Assembly (NCBI GenBank): GCA_002398825.1 | Contig: DHBS01000010.1 | Coordinates: 1 to 37,010, forward strand | DNA length: 37,010 nucleotides | From: Syntrophomonas sp. UBA4922 | GTDB lineage: Bacteria > Bacillota > Syntrophomonadia > Syntrophomonadales > Syntrophomonadaceae | Direction: 5' to 3' | Shown here: positions 11,701-18,048 of the stretch, in pieces | How the letters are laid out: every line of letters starts with the position of its first letter | Position numbering within the stretch: the first letter of the stretch is position 1 | The notes under the pieces: model-generated | Told to the model about the DNA's origin: nothing | What the model saw: the letters and a program-made list of their open reading frames with translations, nothing else | Databases searched by the model: none | Made by a program: the position numbers and the translations under genes

Positions 11701-11723
11701 CAAAATTTTACGACTGGCCCCAC
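5793..11723 (-). CDS. Secreted subtilisin-like protease with about 30 kelch repeats and an RHS-like tail
   Basis: A predicted exported S8 serine protease of 1,976 residues. A signal peptide (hydrophobic stretch SIYLFLCFILIF) is followed by a propeptide-like segment (RFLIKYKRGT... to YIQPDYAIS). The S8 catalytic domain then has Asp200 (VIDSGID), His260 (HGTHIAG), oxyanion Asn349 (AAAGNNG) and Ser417 (GGTSMAAA), so the full catalytic set is present. From about residue 530 to 1935 there are about 30 kelch units of ~47 residues, each with a IYAIGGYNG-like strand and a YDPxTxTWT strand. The last ~35 residues (YFYSDSNRLEEI... YEYDDNGSLINRTI) resemble an RHS/YD repeat, not kelch. I chose the GTG at 11723 because GGGGAGAGGGG lies 6 nt upstream and the signal peptide follows closely. 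An in-frame TTG at 11807 would add 28 residues but has no good ribosome site. Substrate and partners are unknown; the adjacent RHS protein is an obvious candidate. Confidence 0.88.
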   Translation of the reverse strand: MGPVVKFCRIGLKRSIYLFLCFILIFPSVAKGELDISPVNLPVNQAIEPVIVTPSVSANATTRFLIKYKRGTADITRENPKTAHFYKAKTIKKLGRSEFELIVTSKPTDKDTIISDLRTLPEFSDIEYIQPDYAISMVSNDSYYNQQWGIDSQFYQGSESIELPGDEKTTTTSPQYSFDANVVPAWDESLGQGVCVAVIDSGIDITHEDLHSNIWVNAMELPGNGIDDDDNGYIDDIWGWNFSGNDNLIHDPQNMSDEWHGTHIAGIIAAQKDNGIGIAGVAPEAQIMSLKAFKNGTAYTSDIINAIQYASQMGATIVNCSWGSSQYNQALFEVIQSHPEILFIAAAGNNGQDLSSYPVYPASYQLDNVITVASFNQSAAFSAFSNYNADVVDIAAPGEEIISTLPDNDYGPSGGTSMAAAFVSAEAALVSAANEELSSLQIKTNIINGCDRLSSLIGKVNNHSKINCYNAVTAIDSSNSPITQVAANNSGSTGSDFPHDSEYHLYSIPQWQSVANMSAGRANVIAVQCKGKIYAMGGYVKGGVTGKMEMYDPAADTWTTKASLPIPRASFAATVLDNKIYVLGGADDNGTDLNSMYVYNPDTNVWTARANLPQAVRGLGACNLNGKIYALGGVYYDTRWENDQYISTVSEYDPTTNTWTYKASMSTARTVHVGAVNGKIYAIGGGDGDRNLNLVEEYDPIANVWHTRASMPTTSNNLYMSSSGAIIYGIHGSIGVVEAYDPYKDEWSTLTPVNAYGNMGAVVAGGKLYGIGGRSTSSSTVYSWVRTLDIEPGAWNPRPYMPSKRISFGASTLNNFTYVIGGYNNGFLDTVEQYNSNNGVWVGRTNMPTARAALGVAEINGKFYAIGGYNGSQYLNTVEEYEHQADTWATKSSMPTARGDAGIVSCNGKVYAIGGYNGTYLSTVEEYDPVTDTWTAKASMPTPRCRMAVTVNANKIYVLGGFYNGWLDTVEEFDPANNTWTVRENMLAPRDQFGAVTVNGTIFAIGGYSDGQYYGDVMAYNVQDNTWQYRVSMPTPRYKANVVSVNNKILAIGGCDTRVLTRVEEYDPAKNESEPEKWTQKANMPSARYELGAAEAGGKIYALGGSIDDTYYNKKALNEVYDFETDSWSTVRAMPEARYGLGCASVDNKIFVVAGAVPAGITRSTIMYDPSTNTWSSKASCTGYHRNPGTAVIDGKIYVIGGIDSNITEVYDPVNNTWTAKANLPAIVSKLGAVSCGGKIYVIGGQDTNNNPLNTVYEYDPQTDTWTGKQNMPKARYGLVAVNIGGLIYAMGGSDGAGCLDVIEAYNPITDSWSTEGSMPEAKALMSCITTNDRAYLIGGLDSSGVYQYVHEFNPGIIAPQEQAPNSWQLASSMTAPREKLAAAAINESVYAVGGINAGTTLASVEKYDSTVDDWSAVASLNIARHSLGLASLNGKLYAAGGTDGSSHVGTLEAYDPLSNTWTPKTDMLASRSELALAPVNGKLYAIGGYNGQNYLNAVEEYNPLSNSWRARAPMPTARSRLGATVINGKIYAIGGFNGLSNLNVIEEYDPTTNTWTTKTAMTIPRQGAGICSLNGRIFVGGGYNGAYLANLEVYDPIADIWEIKTDLTGARAYLSMAAVNGKVYAVGGGNASGALNLNEQYLPDRYRPSSGAIGPDTWIQMADMTSRRSGAGIVAVDGNIYAVGGERDQNDLQILEKFDLESNTWMTMTSMPTARSYAGIAALNGKIYVAGGENTSVLNQLEVYDPKTDSWTTKVPMPTTRSHLALVAWNNKIYALGGRNGAQHLATMEVYDPETNLWTTLSGMSVIRSGLTATVLNDQIYVVGGYDGMNYLDSVGRYDPDTGLWVSLTDMPWASADLGCLAVNGRIYAVGGYNGEYLSSMAEYDPASDTWTLKNDMLYARSGLGLAESGWDIYAIGGYDGTTHLNAVEKYTTLYDRYFYSDSNRLEEIRLQSGGVIHYEYDDNGSLINRTIDQN
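5925..10195 (-). repeat. Tandem kelch-coding repeats, about 30 units of ~142 nt
   Basis: Counting the glycine-doublet strand (IYAxGG and variants) along the protein gives about 30 units, one of them degenerate (IYGIHGSIG) and one with VAG in place of GG. At six or seven blades per propeller this is enough for four or five beta-propellers. Units 7-10 and 20-24 are close to each other (GGYNG/GGFNG), which suggests recent internal duplication; units 3-6 and 12-18 are more diverged. The period is protein-level and too diverged at DNA level to be a satellite. Confidence 0.8.
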
Positions 11724-11760
11724 TATATACCCCTCTCCCCTCGACAAATTAAGTGAATAT

Positions 11761-11787
11761 TTATTTATTTTTGAATATTGTATACAT
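11761..11787 (-). other. Possible 8-codon leader ORF before the subtilase-kelch gene
   Basis: On the minus strand, GGGAGG (11791-11796) is placed 3 nt before an ATG that opens an 8-codon frame (MYTIFKNK) ending in TAA, about 37 nt before the GTG start at 11723. The ribosome-site match is good, although the spacing is short. It could be a translated leader or chance. Confidence 0.25.
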
Positions 11788-11807
11788 TTTCCTCCCTCTC
11801 GGCACAA

Positions 11808-12130
11808 ACAACCGGTAAATGAACATAAATGGCCGCGATAAGAGCATGAACGATATTATGTAAACTAAAAGGTTCAGGGAATAACATTTTATTTTGAAGG
11901 CTTGATTTGAGAGGTTTTAGTTTTAGGATAAACGCAAATGCGTTGCATAACGGGGCAATTTAATTATCATGAGGCCTGTCGGTTCACGAGAACCAAAAGC
12001 AGTATTCGCACTAGTTTCGCAGATAACTGCGGTTGCGTTGGTTTGGAAGAAATCTTTTGATCAATATTTTAAGGGTGATTTCCAGTTCCTCATCAATATT
12101 AGGATCATCACTCTTCTACCTGTGTTTGCA
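11808..12130. other. Gene-free region with three short perfect hairpins
   Basis: No convincing gene lies here; the short plus-strand frame 11969-12172 has no family features. Three perfect small inverted repeats are present: AACGCA-AA-TGCGTT (11931-11944), GGTTC-ACGA-GAACC (11981-11994) and CGCAG-ATAA-CTGCG (12018-12031). They lie about 210-310 nt upstream of the subtilase start and may form a structured 5' leader on the minus strand. I do not recognise a known riboswitch class, and none is followed by a T-run that would make it a terminator. Confidence 0.45.
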
Positions 12131-12505
12131 TTACGGCGGAAGTATGGTGAATTTTCGGGTAGCCCTGTATGAGGCGCCTTGATAGCTGCCGGTGGAGATA
12201 ACCGTATATTCGCGGGCCATACCATTCATCATCGAAGTGCCGCTGACCACACAGTGAGCGCCATTCGGCAAAGCTATATCCGCTTGAAGGGGATCGCTCT
12301 GACTGAAGGGCCGGTGGGTCAATTGGCAGTGTGCCCAGGCCAGCCCGGCATCAGCAGCCTGCCAGGCTTGCAGACTGCTGCGGTCCCAGTACACGATGTT
12401 CCCGTTGATAAAGGCGGTCTGCAGACCCGCCATTACAAACCCGCTGCAGGCCAACATAACCACCAGAACCAGTATAACCGCATTGCCTCGTTCAGATGTC
12501 TTCAA
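12131..12505 (-). CDS. PilX/GspK-like minor pilin
   Basis: A 124-residue protein with the short basic N terminus and single hydrophobic helix (NAVILVLVVMLACSGFV) typical of PilX-type minor pilins. The helix starts right after Gly in SERG|NAV, a plausible prepilin peptidase site, but Glu5 of ordinary pilins is missing, as is common in the PilX/GspK group. Residues 40-55 (WDRSSLQAWQAADAGLAWA) match the conserved start of PilX proteins, where AxxAAxAGL is usual. It overlaps the preceding pilin gene by 14 nt and is the last gene of the pilus operon. It probably sits at the pilus tip or helps start assembly; that role is from the family, not seen here. Confidence 0.75.
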   Translation of the reverse strand: MKTSERGNAVILVLVVMLACSGFVMAGLQTAFINGNIVYWDRSSLQAWQAADAGLAWAHCQLTHRPFSQSDPLQADIALPNGAHCVVSGTSMMNGMAREYTVISTGSYQGASYRATRKFTILPP

Positions 12506-13061
12506 AGCCCTGTATCACCTCGCTGGCATAGCGATTGTATGTAAAATTGCTTATTCCTTCACAGTGGGAACCGCCTTGTTCAGCGGAAATAAGCATGACC
12601 ACCGTGCCTGGATTATGTATGGAGAAGTTCAGGCTTTCGATATATTCCGCCAGAGGCAGCGGAGAACCGTGATTGCTGTCGCGATAAAGCTGGCCGCTAT
12701 CCACGTAATAATGCAGCATCTCATCGCTCATGGTCAGAAACAGATGCGGCCCGCTAACTGCGTTTTGCCCCGTGGCGTCCTTTACCTGCACCTGAATAGA
12801 GCCGGCCAGATCCACGCCCAGATGCTGGCGGGCCCGCCTGACTGCGTATTGAAGATCGGGAATATGCTGAAGCTTTTCCGCCACCAGGAAAGCATGCCAG
12901 AACAAGGCCATAACGCTTTGCAGGATAAGCAGCAATAGAAACAAGGCCAGTACGGTTTCCAGCAATGTCAAACCAGACTGGCCTTTTAAACCTGACAAGA
13001 ATTTACGGAGGAGCGTACAACAGGGTGTACATCTCCACTGCTTTTTCAGTTTGTCCACCAT
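12492..13061 (-). CDS. PilW/GspJ/ComGF-like minor pilin
   Basis: A 189-residue prepilin-like protein. After a long leader (about 31 residues) comes the class III signal SG|LTLLETVLALFLLLL, with Glu at +5, then a globular domain with the late ISxFxYNRY-like pattern of GspJ/PilW proteins. The start at 13061 overlaps the upstream gene by 59 nt. The leader is unusually long and Cys-containing (CTPCC), so a later start is possible, but no better ribosome site is visible. Its place between a PilV/GspI-like and a PilX-like gene is the standard minor-pilin order. It is expected to be processed by a prepilin peptidase that is not encoded in this window. Confidence 0.72.
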   Translation of the reverse strand: MVDKLKKQWRCTPCCTLLRKFLSGLKGQSGLTLLETVLALFLLLLILQSVMALFWHAFLVAEKLQHIPDLQYAVRRARQHLGVDLAGSIQVQVKDATGQNAVSGPHLFLTMSDEMLHYYVDSGQLYRDSNHGSPLPLAEYIESLNFSIHNPGTVVMLISAEQGGSHCEGISNFTYNRYASEVIQGFEDI

Positions 13062-13443
13062 CCCAGTTAACCCTCACCTGAATTTCCAACAATTCCTCTT
13101 GAGCATCATAGGGCTGATAGCCGATCTGCCAGGGATAGATGTTCTCTTCTACCGGCTCGCCAAACAACAATTCACGAGCATCCCTACCGCTTAAAGGCCC
13201 GCTTGCCAGGCCGCCGGGGTCGGCGCGGTAATAATCCAGAATCCCGAAAGCCAATACCGAGGCCTGAGTCTGCCGTTCGGCCTCTTTTACCCAATGCCCG
13301 CTGACGCCGGCGATCTTAATGATGGAGCCCGATAACAATCCCAGCAACAATAAAGCCACCAGAACTTCCAGCAAGGTGACTCCGGCACAGTTCCGAAGTT
13401 GACTGCTGCGGGCTCTCAGACCTTGTCTGATCCTATTCCCCAC
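13003..13443 (-). CDS. PilV/GspI-like minor pilin
   Basis: A 146-residue protein with a 20-residue basic leader followed by the prepilin motif AG|VTLLEVLVALLLLGLLSG, including Glu at +5. The domain after the helix is short and contains no other motif I recognise. It overlaps the neighbouring pilin genes on both sides (11 nt upstream, 59 nt downstream), so translation is likely coupled through the operon. By motif and order it corresponds to GspI/PilV, a minor subunit that helps start pseudopilus assembly. Confidence 0.75.
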   Translation of the reverse strand: MGNRIRQGLRARSSQLRNCAGVTLLEVLVALLLLGLLSGSIIKIAGVSGHWVKEAERQTQASVLAFGILDYYRADPGGLASGPLSGRDARELLFGEPVEENIYPWQIGYQPYDAQEELLEIQVRVNWDGGQTEKAVEMYTLLYAPP

Positions 13444-13756
13444 GGCTCAGCTCTGCCAGGGTATAGGCCGCTCCGGTTACGGGGTTGGTGGGAATGGATT
13501 TGATGTAATCATTCGTAACCAGTTCATTCAGATCAGCCACCGTATTGCCTGTATTGGTCTCGTATAAATCACAGGCGTTGTTGAGCATATCCAGATTGGC
13601 TTGATTGGCTTTAGTCTCAGAGTCTGCTAGTATATTGGCGAATCTGGGCACCACCAATCCGGCCAAAAGGGCCAATATGGCCATAACCACAATAAGTTCG
13701 ATTAAGGTAAAACCCTGTTCCCCTTTAAGCTTTGACCTTATTCTCATTACACTCAC
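13433..13756 (-). CDS. Type IV/type II major pilin, GspG/ComGC-like
   Basis: A 107-residue pilin with prepilin peptidase site QG|FTLIELIVVMAILALLAG, Glu at +5, then the ADSETKANQANLDMLNNA helix and a short C-terminal domain ending NPVTGAAYTLAELSRGE. The GspG-like PxxPxtGxxY pattern is present in reduced form (IPTNPVTGAAY). It is the main-pilin candidate of this operon and is directly downstream of the ATPase and platform genes. The GTG at 13756 is preferred because GGAGG lies 8 nt upstream; the ATG at 13747 is an alternative. Only 30 nt separate it from the platform gene. Confidence 0.82.
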   Translation of the reverse strand: MSVMRIRSKLKGEQGFTLIELIVVMAILALLAGLVVPRFANILADSETKANQANLDMLNNACDLYETNTGNTVADLNELVTNDYIKSIPTNPVTGAAYTLAELSRGE

Positions 13757-13786
13757 CTTTTACACCTCCTTTCTTTCTCTGCTAAA

Positions 13787-14950
13787 CTACAAGCCGCCGG
13801 CCAGATCCATGAGGCTGTACATCGGCAGGAGCGTAGCTATTACCGTTGTACCCACTAGAAAAGCCACCACTAAAATCAAGGCTGGTTCCAGCAAGGCGAT
13901 CATGCCATCCAGCCTGTGCAGTAGTTCCTTTTTTAGATGCGTGGCCAGTGCGTCAAGCATTTCAGCAAGGCTGCCGCTCTCTTCTCCGGCCGCAATCATG
14001 CGGATATACATCTCTTCAAAAATGCGGTATTGTGCCAGACTCCGGGCTATACCCTGTCCGGCCCGCATATTCAGGCAGGTCTCTTTAATAACCTTCTGCA
14101 GGTAGAGGTTTTCCACCGTTTTCCCGGCCGTCTCCAGTGCAGCCAAGGCAGGCACCCCGACTTTGAGCAAAACGGCCAGAGTCTCTGTAATCTGCATGAT
14201 GGCCCGGCTGCGGATGGTTTTTCCAACAATAGGGAGGGTAAGCACCCGCTGATGGACCGGCAAAGCCAGGGGCGTTTTTCGTATAACCCCGGTTATTATA
14301 AAGCTGCCGGCCAAAAACAGGGCCAAAACCAGCATGCCGAAATGCCTGATGAATTCTGCGCTGGAAATCACCAGGATGGTCAGGGCTGGCAAGGGCACCC
14401 CGCTGGTGGCGTAGAGTTCAGTAAACATTGGCATAATAAAGAAACTTATACTCAACACTGCAGCCACCGCAAATACAAATACGATGCTGGGATAAGCCAG
14501 TGCGGTCAATACCCGCTGGTTGATTTCATATTGATGCTCGATGTATTCACTGGCCCGATAGAGCATGTCGGTGAGTACTCCGCCGGATTCGCCGACCTCT
14601 ATCATCTGCGCGGCCAGTCCGGGAAAGAGCTTGTCATGCGAGGCTATCGCATGATAGAGGGAAAAGCCGCTTCGGACTTGATCCAGTATGTCCTCCAGGG
14701 CTTCTTTCAAATAGGGTCTTGAAGTCTGGGCGATAAGGATTTCCAAACTGCGTTCCAGGCTGAGACCGGCTCCCAACATCACCGCCAGCTGTTTGAATAA
14801 CTGGGCTATCTCACGCCGCGGTATGCCCGCCAATTTAAACCAGTCCAGTCCTGGTCCAAATATGGAAGCGAACCGGGTTAAAGCCAAATTCGCTTTAGGG
14901 GCTGATCCTTTATCAGCGGATTTGTCCTGTGTTACTGCCGCCTGCTCCAT
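13787..14950 (-). CDS. Type IV pilus/type II secretion platform protein (PilC/GspF)
   Basis: A 387-residue inner-membrane platform protein. It has two T2SF domains, about residues 45-170 and 250-375 (LFKQLAVMLGAGLSLERSL and ITETLAVLLKVGVPALAAL open the two halves). Three hydrophobic segments sit at about 145-170, 195-220 and 355-380, the usual PilC/GspF layout. It connects the cytoplasmic ATPase to the growing pilus. The start codon shares one base with the stop of the ATPase gene (TAATG), so translation is probably coupled. Residues 1-25 before the IPRREIAQLFKQLA segment are a little longer than in ComGB-type proteins. Confidence 0.9.
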   Translation of the reverse strand: MEQAAVTQDKSADKGSAPKANLALTRFASIFGPGLDWFKLAGIPRREIAQLFKQLAVMLGAGLSLERSLEILIAQTSRPYLKEALEDILDQVRSGFSLYHAIASHDKLFPGLAAQMIEVGESGGVLTDMLYRASEYIEHQYEINQRVLTALAYPSIVFVFAVAAVLSISFFIMPMFTELYATSGVPLPALTILVISSAEFIRHFGMLVLALFLAGSFIITGVIRKTPLALPVHQRVLTLPIVGKTIRSRAIMQITETLAVLLKVGVPALAALETAGKTVENLYLQKVIKETCLNMRAGQGIARSLAQYRIFEEMYIRMIAAGEESGSLAEMLDALATHLKKELLHRLDGMIALLEPALILVVAFLVGTTVIATLLPMYSLMDLAGGL

Positions 14951-16275
14951 TATGGCCCTTCCCTTTCATTGTCTTCGCTTACCACGCGCATCACTTCTTC
15001 CAGACTGCTCAAGCCCCGTATAGCCTTATCAATCCCATCATGCTTTATCGGCACCATGTGATTTGCTATGGACAGGGCTTCCAATTCCTCCTCAGAACGG
15101 GCGCCTGTATAGATGACCTTTTTCAATCGCGGCCCAATTGTCATCACTTCTTGAATGGCGGTTCGGCCCATATAGCCCAGACCCAAACACTGGCTGCACC
15201 CTACCGGCTTGTACATCGTCATCCCGCTCAACTCGGGTTGATTGAAAAGGACCGCCGATCTATGATCCAACCTGAAGCCTTCCTGACACATCGGGCATAA
15301 CAGCCGGATCAGGCGCTGCGCCACAATGCCAGTCAGGGCTGAGGCCAGGAGGTACGGCTCACACCCCATATCCATCAGTCTGGCCACCGCTGCTGCGGCA
15401 CTATTGGTATGCAGGGTGGATAGAACCAAATGACCGGTTAAAGCCGCATGAACCGCCAGCTGTGCGGTCTCCTCGTCGCGGATCTCACCTACCATGATCA
15501 CATCCGGGTCCTGCCGCAAGGCGGAGCGCAGCCCGTTAGCGAAACGGAGCCCGGCCTTGCTATTAATCTGCACCTGGTTGATGTTCTCCAGAGAGTACTC
15601 CACCGGGTCTTCCAGTGTGATAATATTTTTGTGCACGGTATTGATCCCGTGCAGCAATGCGTACAAAGTGCTGGTTTTGCCGCTGCCGGTGGGGCCGGTC
15701 ACCAGCAGCAGGCCATGATTGCGTCTGGACAGGCTTGTCAGGAGTTCGTAATTGTGCCGGCTTAAACCCAGCTGCCCCAATTCGGTAATGGCCTGTGAGC
15801 GGTCTAGAACCCTTATAACCGCCTTCTCGCCCTGTACGGCAGGCATGGTGGAAACGCGGCAGTCAACCTTGCCGTGTAAACCCGCAAAGGTAAAGCGTCC
15901 ATCCTGGGGAAGCCGTTTTTCAGCTATATCCATTCCCGCCAGGATTTTTATGCGGGATATCAGTTGGGGATGAACCTCATGGGCCAGAGTCGCCACCTGA
16001 TATATAACGCCATCGATCCGGAAGCGCAGCCGGACATCATTTTCCCTGGGCTCGACATGAATATCACTGGCCCGGTGTTGTATGGCCTGATGCAGGATCT
16101 CATCCAGCAAGTCAATACAGCCCAGGCAGCCCAGATTATTCAGGGAGATGCAGCCCCGGAGTTCTTCCGGCCTGGCTTCTGAATAGGTTTGTTTTGGCTC
16201 GGTGAAGGAAATAACCTTGGATAAGCCCGGCTTAAGGGCGTGCTTCGCATGGCCTGAGGCGGTTTTAAAAGCCAT
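14950..16275 (-). CDS. Type IV pilus/type II secretion assembly ATPase (GspE/PilB family)
   Basis: A 441-residue secretion ATPase that powers pilin polymerisation. Visible motifs are the N2 domain (SDIHVEP at 70-76), Walker A GPTGSGKT (194-201), the Asp box LEDPVEY (221-227), Walker B DVIMVGEIRDEE (258-269), the His box GHLVLSTLHTN (281-291), and a zinc-binding CPMC...CSQC pair near residues 340-380. It lacks the long N1 domain of full PilB/GspE (about 560 residues) and is closer in size to short GspE/ComGA types. It is the first gene of the operon running down to 12131. No PilT-type retraction ATPase is present in the window. Confidence 0.92.
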   Translation of the reverse strand: MAFKTASGHAKHALKPGLSKVISFTEPKQTYSEARPEELRGCISLNNLGCLGCIDLLDEILHQAIQHRASDIHVEPRENDVRLRFRIDGVIYQVATLAHEVHPQLISRIKILAGMDIAEKRLPQDGRFTFAGLHGKVDCRVSTMPAVQGEKAVIRVLDRSQAITELGQLGLSRHNYELLTSLSRRNHGLLLVTGPTGSGKTSTLYALLHGINTVHKNIITLEDPVEYSLENINQVQINSKAGLRFANGLRSALRQDPDVIMVGEIRDEETAQLAVHAALTGHLVLSTLHTNSAAAAVARLMDMGCEPYLLASALTGIVAQRLIRLLCPMCQEGFRLDHRSAVLFNQPELSGMTMYKPVGCSQCLGLGYMGRTAIQEVMTIGPRLKKVIYTGARSEEELEALSIANHMVPIKHDGIDKAIRGLSSLEEVMRVVSEDNEREGP

Positions 16276-16468
16276 TTTTCTACACCATCCGCTTGTTTCA
16301 GCAGTCTATTCTAAATATATACAATTATTTACATTATTTCCATAAGATGTTTTTGGGGTTTTTGTAGCCTGCTGTTGCCAATCTACTACGGCGACTTAAA
16401 GTACCTGGACTTACTGGGCTATCTTTGTTATGTTTTTGTTAGCAAAATTCGGAAGGAAGAAGCGGCCG

Positions 16469-17812
16469 ATGGTTGAAGGGATATTCCAATATTATTTCTT
16501 ATTCGATGAGGATGCACCGCAGTTTATTGGCAAAATGGCTCCTTTGCTGCAAAACGCCGGATTCCGGCCGTTTACTGACTGTGATGGCGGCGGCTTGCCC
16601 CATAGTCTGCCCTTTAAACAAAACTTCTGGCAGTTTTCTACGGGAGAGGGGAGCTGTGTTTGGGCCCTGGCTTACAGTCCGGCAGGCAGTTGGCAAGATT
16701 CTTTTCAAGAGATCAAATCCCTGGAGCAACAAGCCGGAGTGGATGTGGATATGATCCTGGGCCAGGCCACAGTTGTAATCGCCCCGGGACATCCCTGGGA
16801 AGACCTGCTCAAGCATTATGAAGCGGCGGTGGGGGGAAAACCGGGTGTGGAAATACCGGTAAAAGCCGGCCGACTGATGAGATATGCCCTGTCTCCGACC
16901 AATATCTTTTATGTAGCCAATCCCGAAGTTTACGATGCTAGCAGCTCTGTTTTTTGGGGACAGCGCTTGGCGCAGTTCGAAGCTCAACAACTTAAGGCGG
17001 GAATAGTAAGCAGGCTCTTGCGGGAACAACTGGCCTCAGTAAACCGGGAAACTGCAGCTCTGGACCGCGAGTTATCCTTGATACTGCATGCCAATCTGGT
17101 TTCAGACCAGGGAGAGCATAAAGAAACCGAAGAATTGAGTGCTCAATTGAACAGACTAACCACTTCTTATGCCAAAATAGCCGGAAGCCGTCACCTCATC
17201 GCAAAAGGCAAAGCCAACTTGCAGGCCGTATTAAACCAGTGGACCCGTCAGCTGCGGCAGGAGTCTGCCTTAGATTTTGATCAGGCCCGGTTAAATACCT
17301 GGATGGAGAATTATCATGAGCGTCTCGACCAGCTGACCCAAGCTGAAGCCAACCTGCAGGTATCCCAGGAAGACTATCAGGCGGCTATCGAGGTGGTGCG
17401 GAGCCGCATCGACATGATGAACAGCCGCAGCAATCTGGCCACACAGGCTCAAATCCGCGAACTGATGGAGCATAATACCGAGATGCAGAAGCAAAGCCTG
17501 GTATTCCAATATGCAGCGGGTTTGATTGAGTTTATCGTCCTGGCTTATTATAGTCATTCCCTGTGGAAAAACCTGTCTCATGAAGGTTACTTGATGGTAC
17601 CGGCCTCAATACAATTCATTGTGGTGTTGTTGTTTTCCGGCAATGCCGTGTACTGTACCCACCTTCTGGCAGAATACATGCAAGGCGAGCATGAGGTTAA
17701 ATCCAAGATGGTCATATCGTTGATCTCACTGGCCGTGCTCTTGGTGACAATCATCGCCGGAACCATCTTTTTGAGTTCTCAAGGTGCTTCCGGGCTGTCA
17801 GCGGGGCATTAG
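16469..17812 (+). CDS. Unknown membrane protein with coiled coil and three C-terminal membrane segments
   Basis: I do not recognise this family. The predicted protein (447 residues) has a soluble N-terminal half with a Gly/Pro-rich segment (VVIAPGHPWEDLLKHYEAAV). A long helical region from about 165 to 335 is rich in Gln/Glu/Leu/Arg and probably a coiled coil (LREQLASVNRETAALDREL, HERLDQLTQAEANLQVSQED). Three hydrophobic segments follow at about 345-368, 378-402 and 415-435. The ATG at 16469 is preferred because GGAAGGA lies 11 nt upstream; an ATG at 16430 in the same frame has no ribosome site. It points away from the pilus operon and so is divergently transcribed from the ATPase gene, and it is convergent with the small rubrerythrin-like gene, 10 nt away. 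A membrane-anchored coiled-coil role is all that can be inferred. Confidence 0.75.
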   Translation: MVEGIFQYYFLFDEDAPQFIGKMAPLLQNAGFRPFTDCDGGGLPHSLPFKQNFWQFSTGEGSCVWALAYSPAGSWQDSFQEIKSLEQQAGVDVDMILGQATVVIAPGHPWEDLLKHYEAAVGGKPGVEIPVKAGRLMRYALSPTNIFYVANPEVYDASSSVFWGQRLAQFEAQQLKAGIVSRLLREQLASVNRETAALDRELSLILHANLVSDQGEHKETEELSAQLNRLTTSYAKIAGSRHLIAKGKANLQAVLNQWTRQLRQESALDFDQARLNTWMENYHERLDQLTQAEANLQVSQEDYQAAIEVVRSRIDMMNSRSNLATQAQIRELMEHNTEMQKQSLVFQYAAGLIEFIVLAYYSHSLWKNLSHEGYLMVPASIQFIVVLLFSGNAVYCTHLLAEYMQGEHEVKSKMVISLISLAVLLVTIIAGTIFLSSQGASGLSAGH

Positions 17813-17822
17813 GAGAAGGATA

Positions 17823-18014
17823 TTATTTGCCCATCAATTTAATGGCTTTTAGCCTTTCCAGCAGGCGCCTGTAATGGCTTTCCTCCTCCCTGGCAATCTG
17901 TTCCAGCATGAGTCGGGTTTCCTGATCCTCTGCAATGCGGGACATTTCCAGATATTTTTCCTTGGCCATCTTCTCTTGTTCGAGGGCTAATTCAATGGCT
18001 TGTCTGATATTCAT
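17823..18014 (-). CDS. Small rubrerythrin/ferritin-like protein
   Basis: A 63-residue, all-helical protein with two ferritin-like helices: ALEQEKMAKEKYLEMSRIAED and LMLEQIAREEESHYRRLLERL. Glu plus Tyr in the first and EExxH in the second are the iron-ligand pattern of rubrerythrin-type proteins, but only half a four-helix bundle is present, so it would have to dimerise to make a complete site. The ribosome site AAAGGAG is 7 nt before the ATG. It lies between two plus-strand genes and has its own likely promoter at 18049-18078. Its role is unknown; oxidative-stress or iron handling is inferred from the fold. Confidence 0.65.
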   Translation of the reverse strand: MNIRQAIELALEQEKMAKEKYLEMSRIAEDQETRLMLEQIAREEESHYRRLLERLKAIKLMGK

Positions 18015-18048
18015 AGCTATTCTCCTTTAACCACATCGGTCTCTTGAC

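Noticed and set aside
19..11723. Complete contact-dependent toxin-immunity system
   Set aside because: No toxin domain, immunity gene or delivery apparatus can be identified in the window; only the RHS shell and protease are seen.
11808..12130. Cyclic-di-GMP or other known riboswitch
   Set aside because: I looked for GEMM-type core sequences on both strands and did not find them; only simple hairpins are visible.
11969..12172. Small plus-strand gene in the gap before the protease
   Set aside because: No ribosome site and no recognisable feature; it covers the hairpin region and runs into the pilin gene on the other strand.
12396..12938. Long plus-strand open frames across the pilin operon (also 13937-14722)
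   Set aside because: They are antisense to pilin and platform genes with clear motifs, have no family features, and their composition is what shadow frames show.
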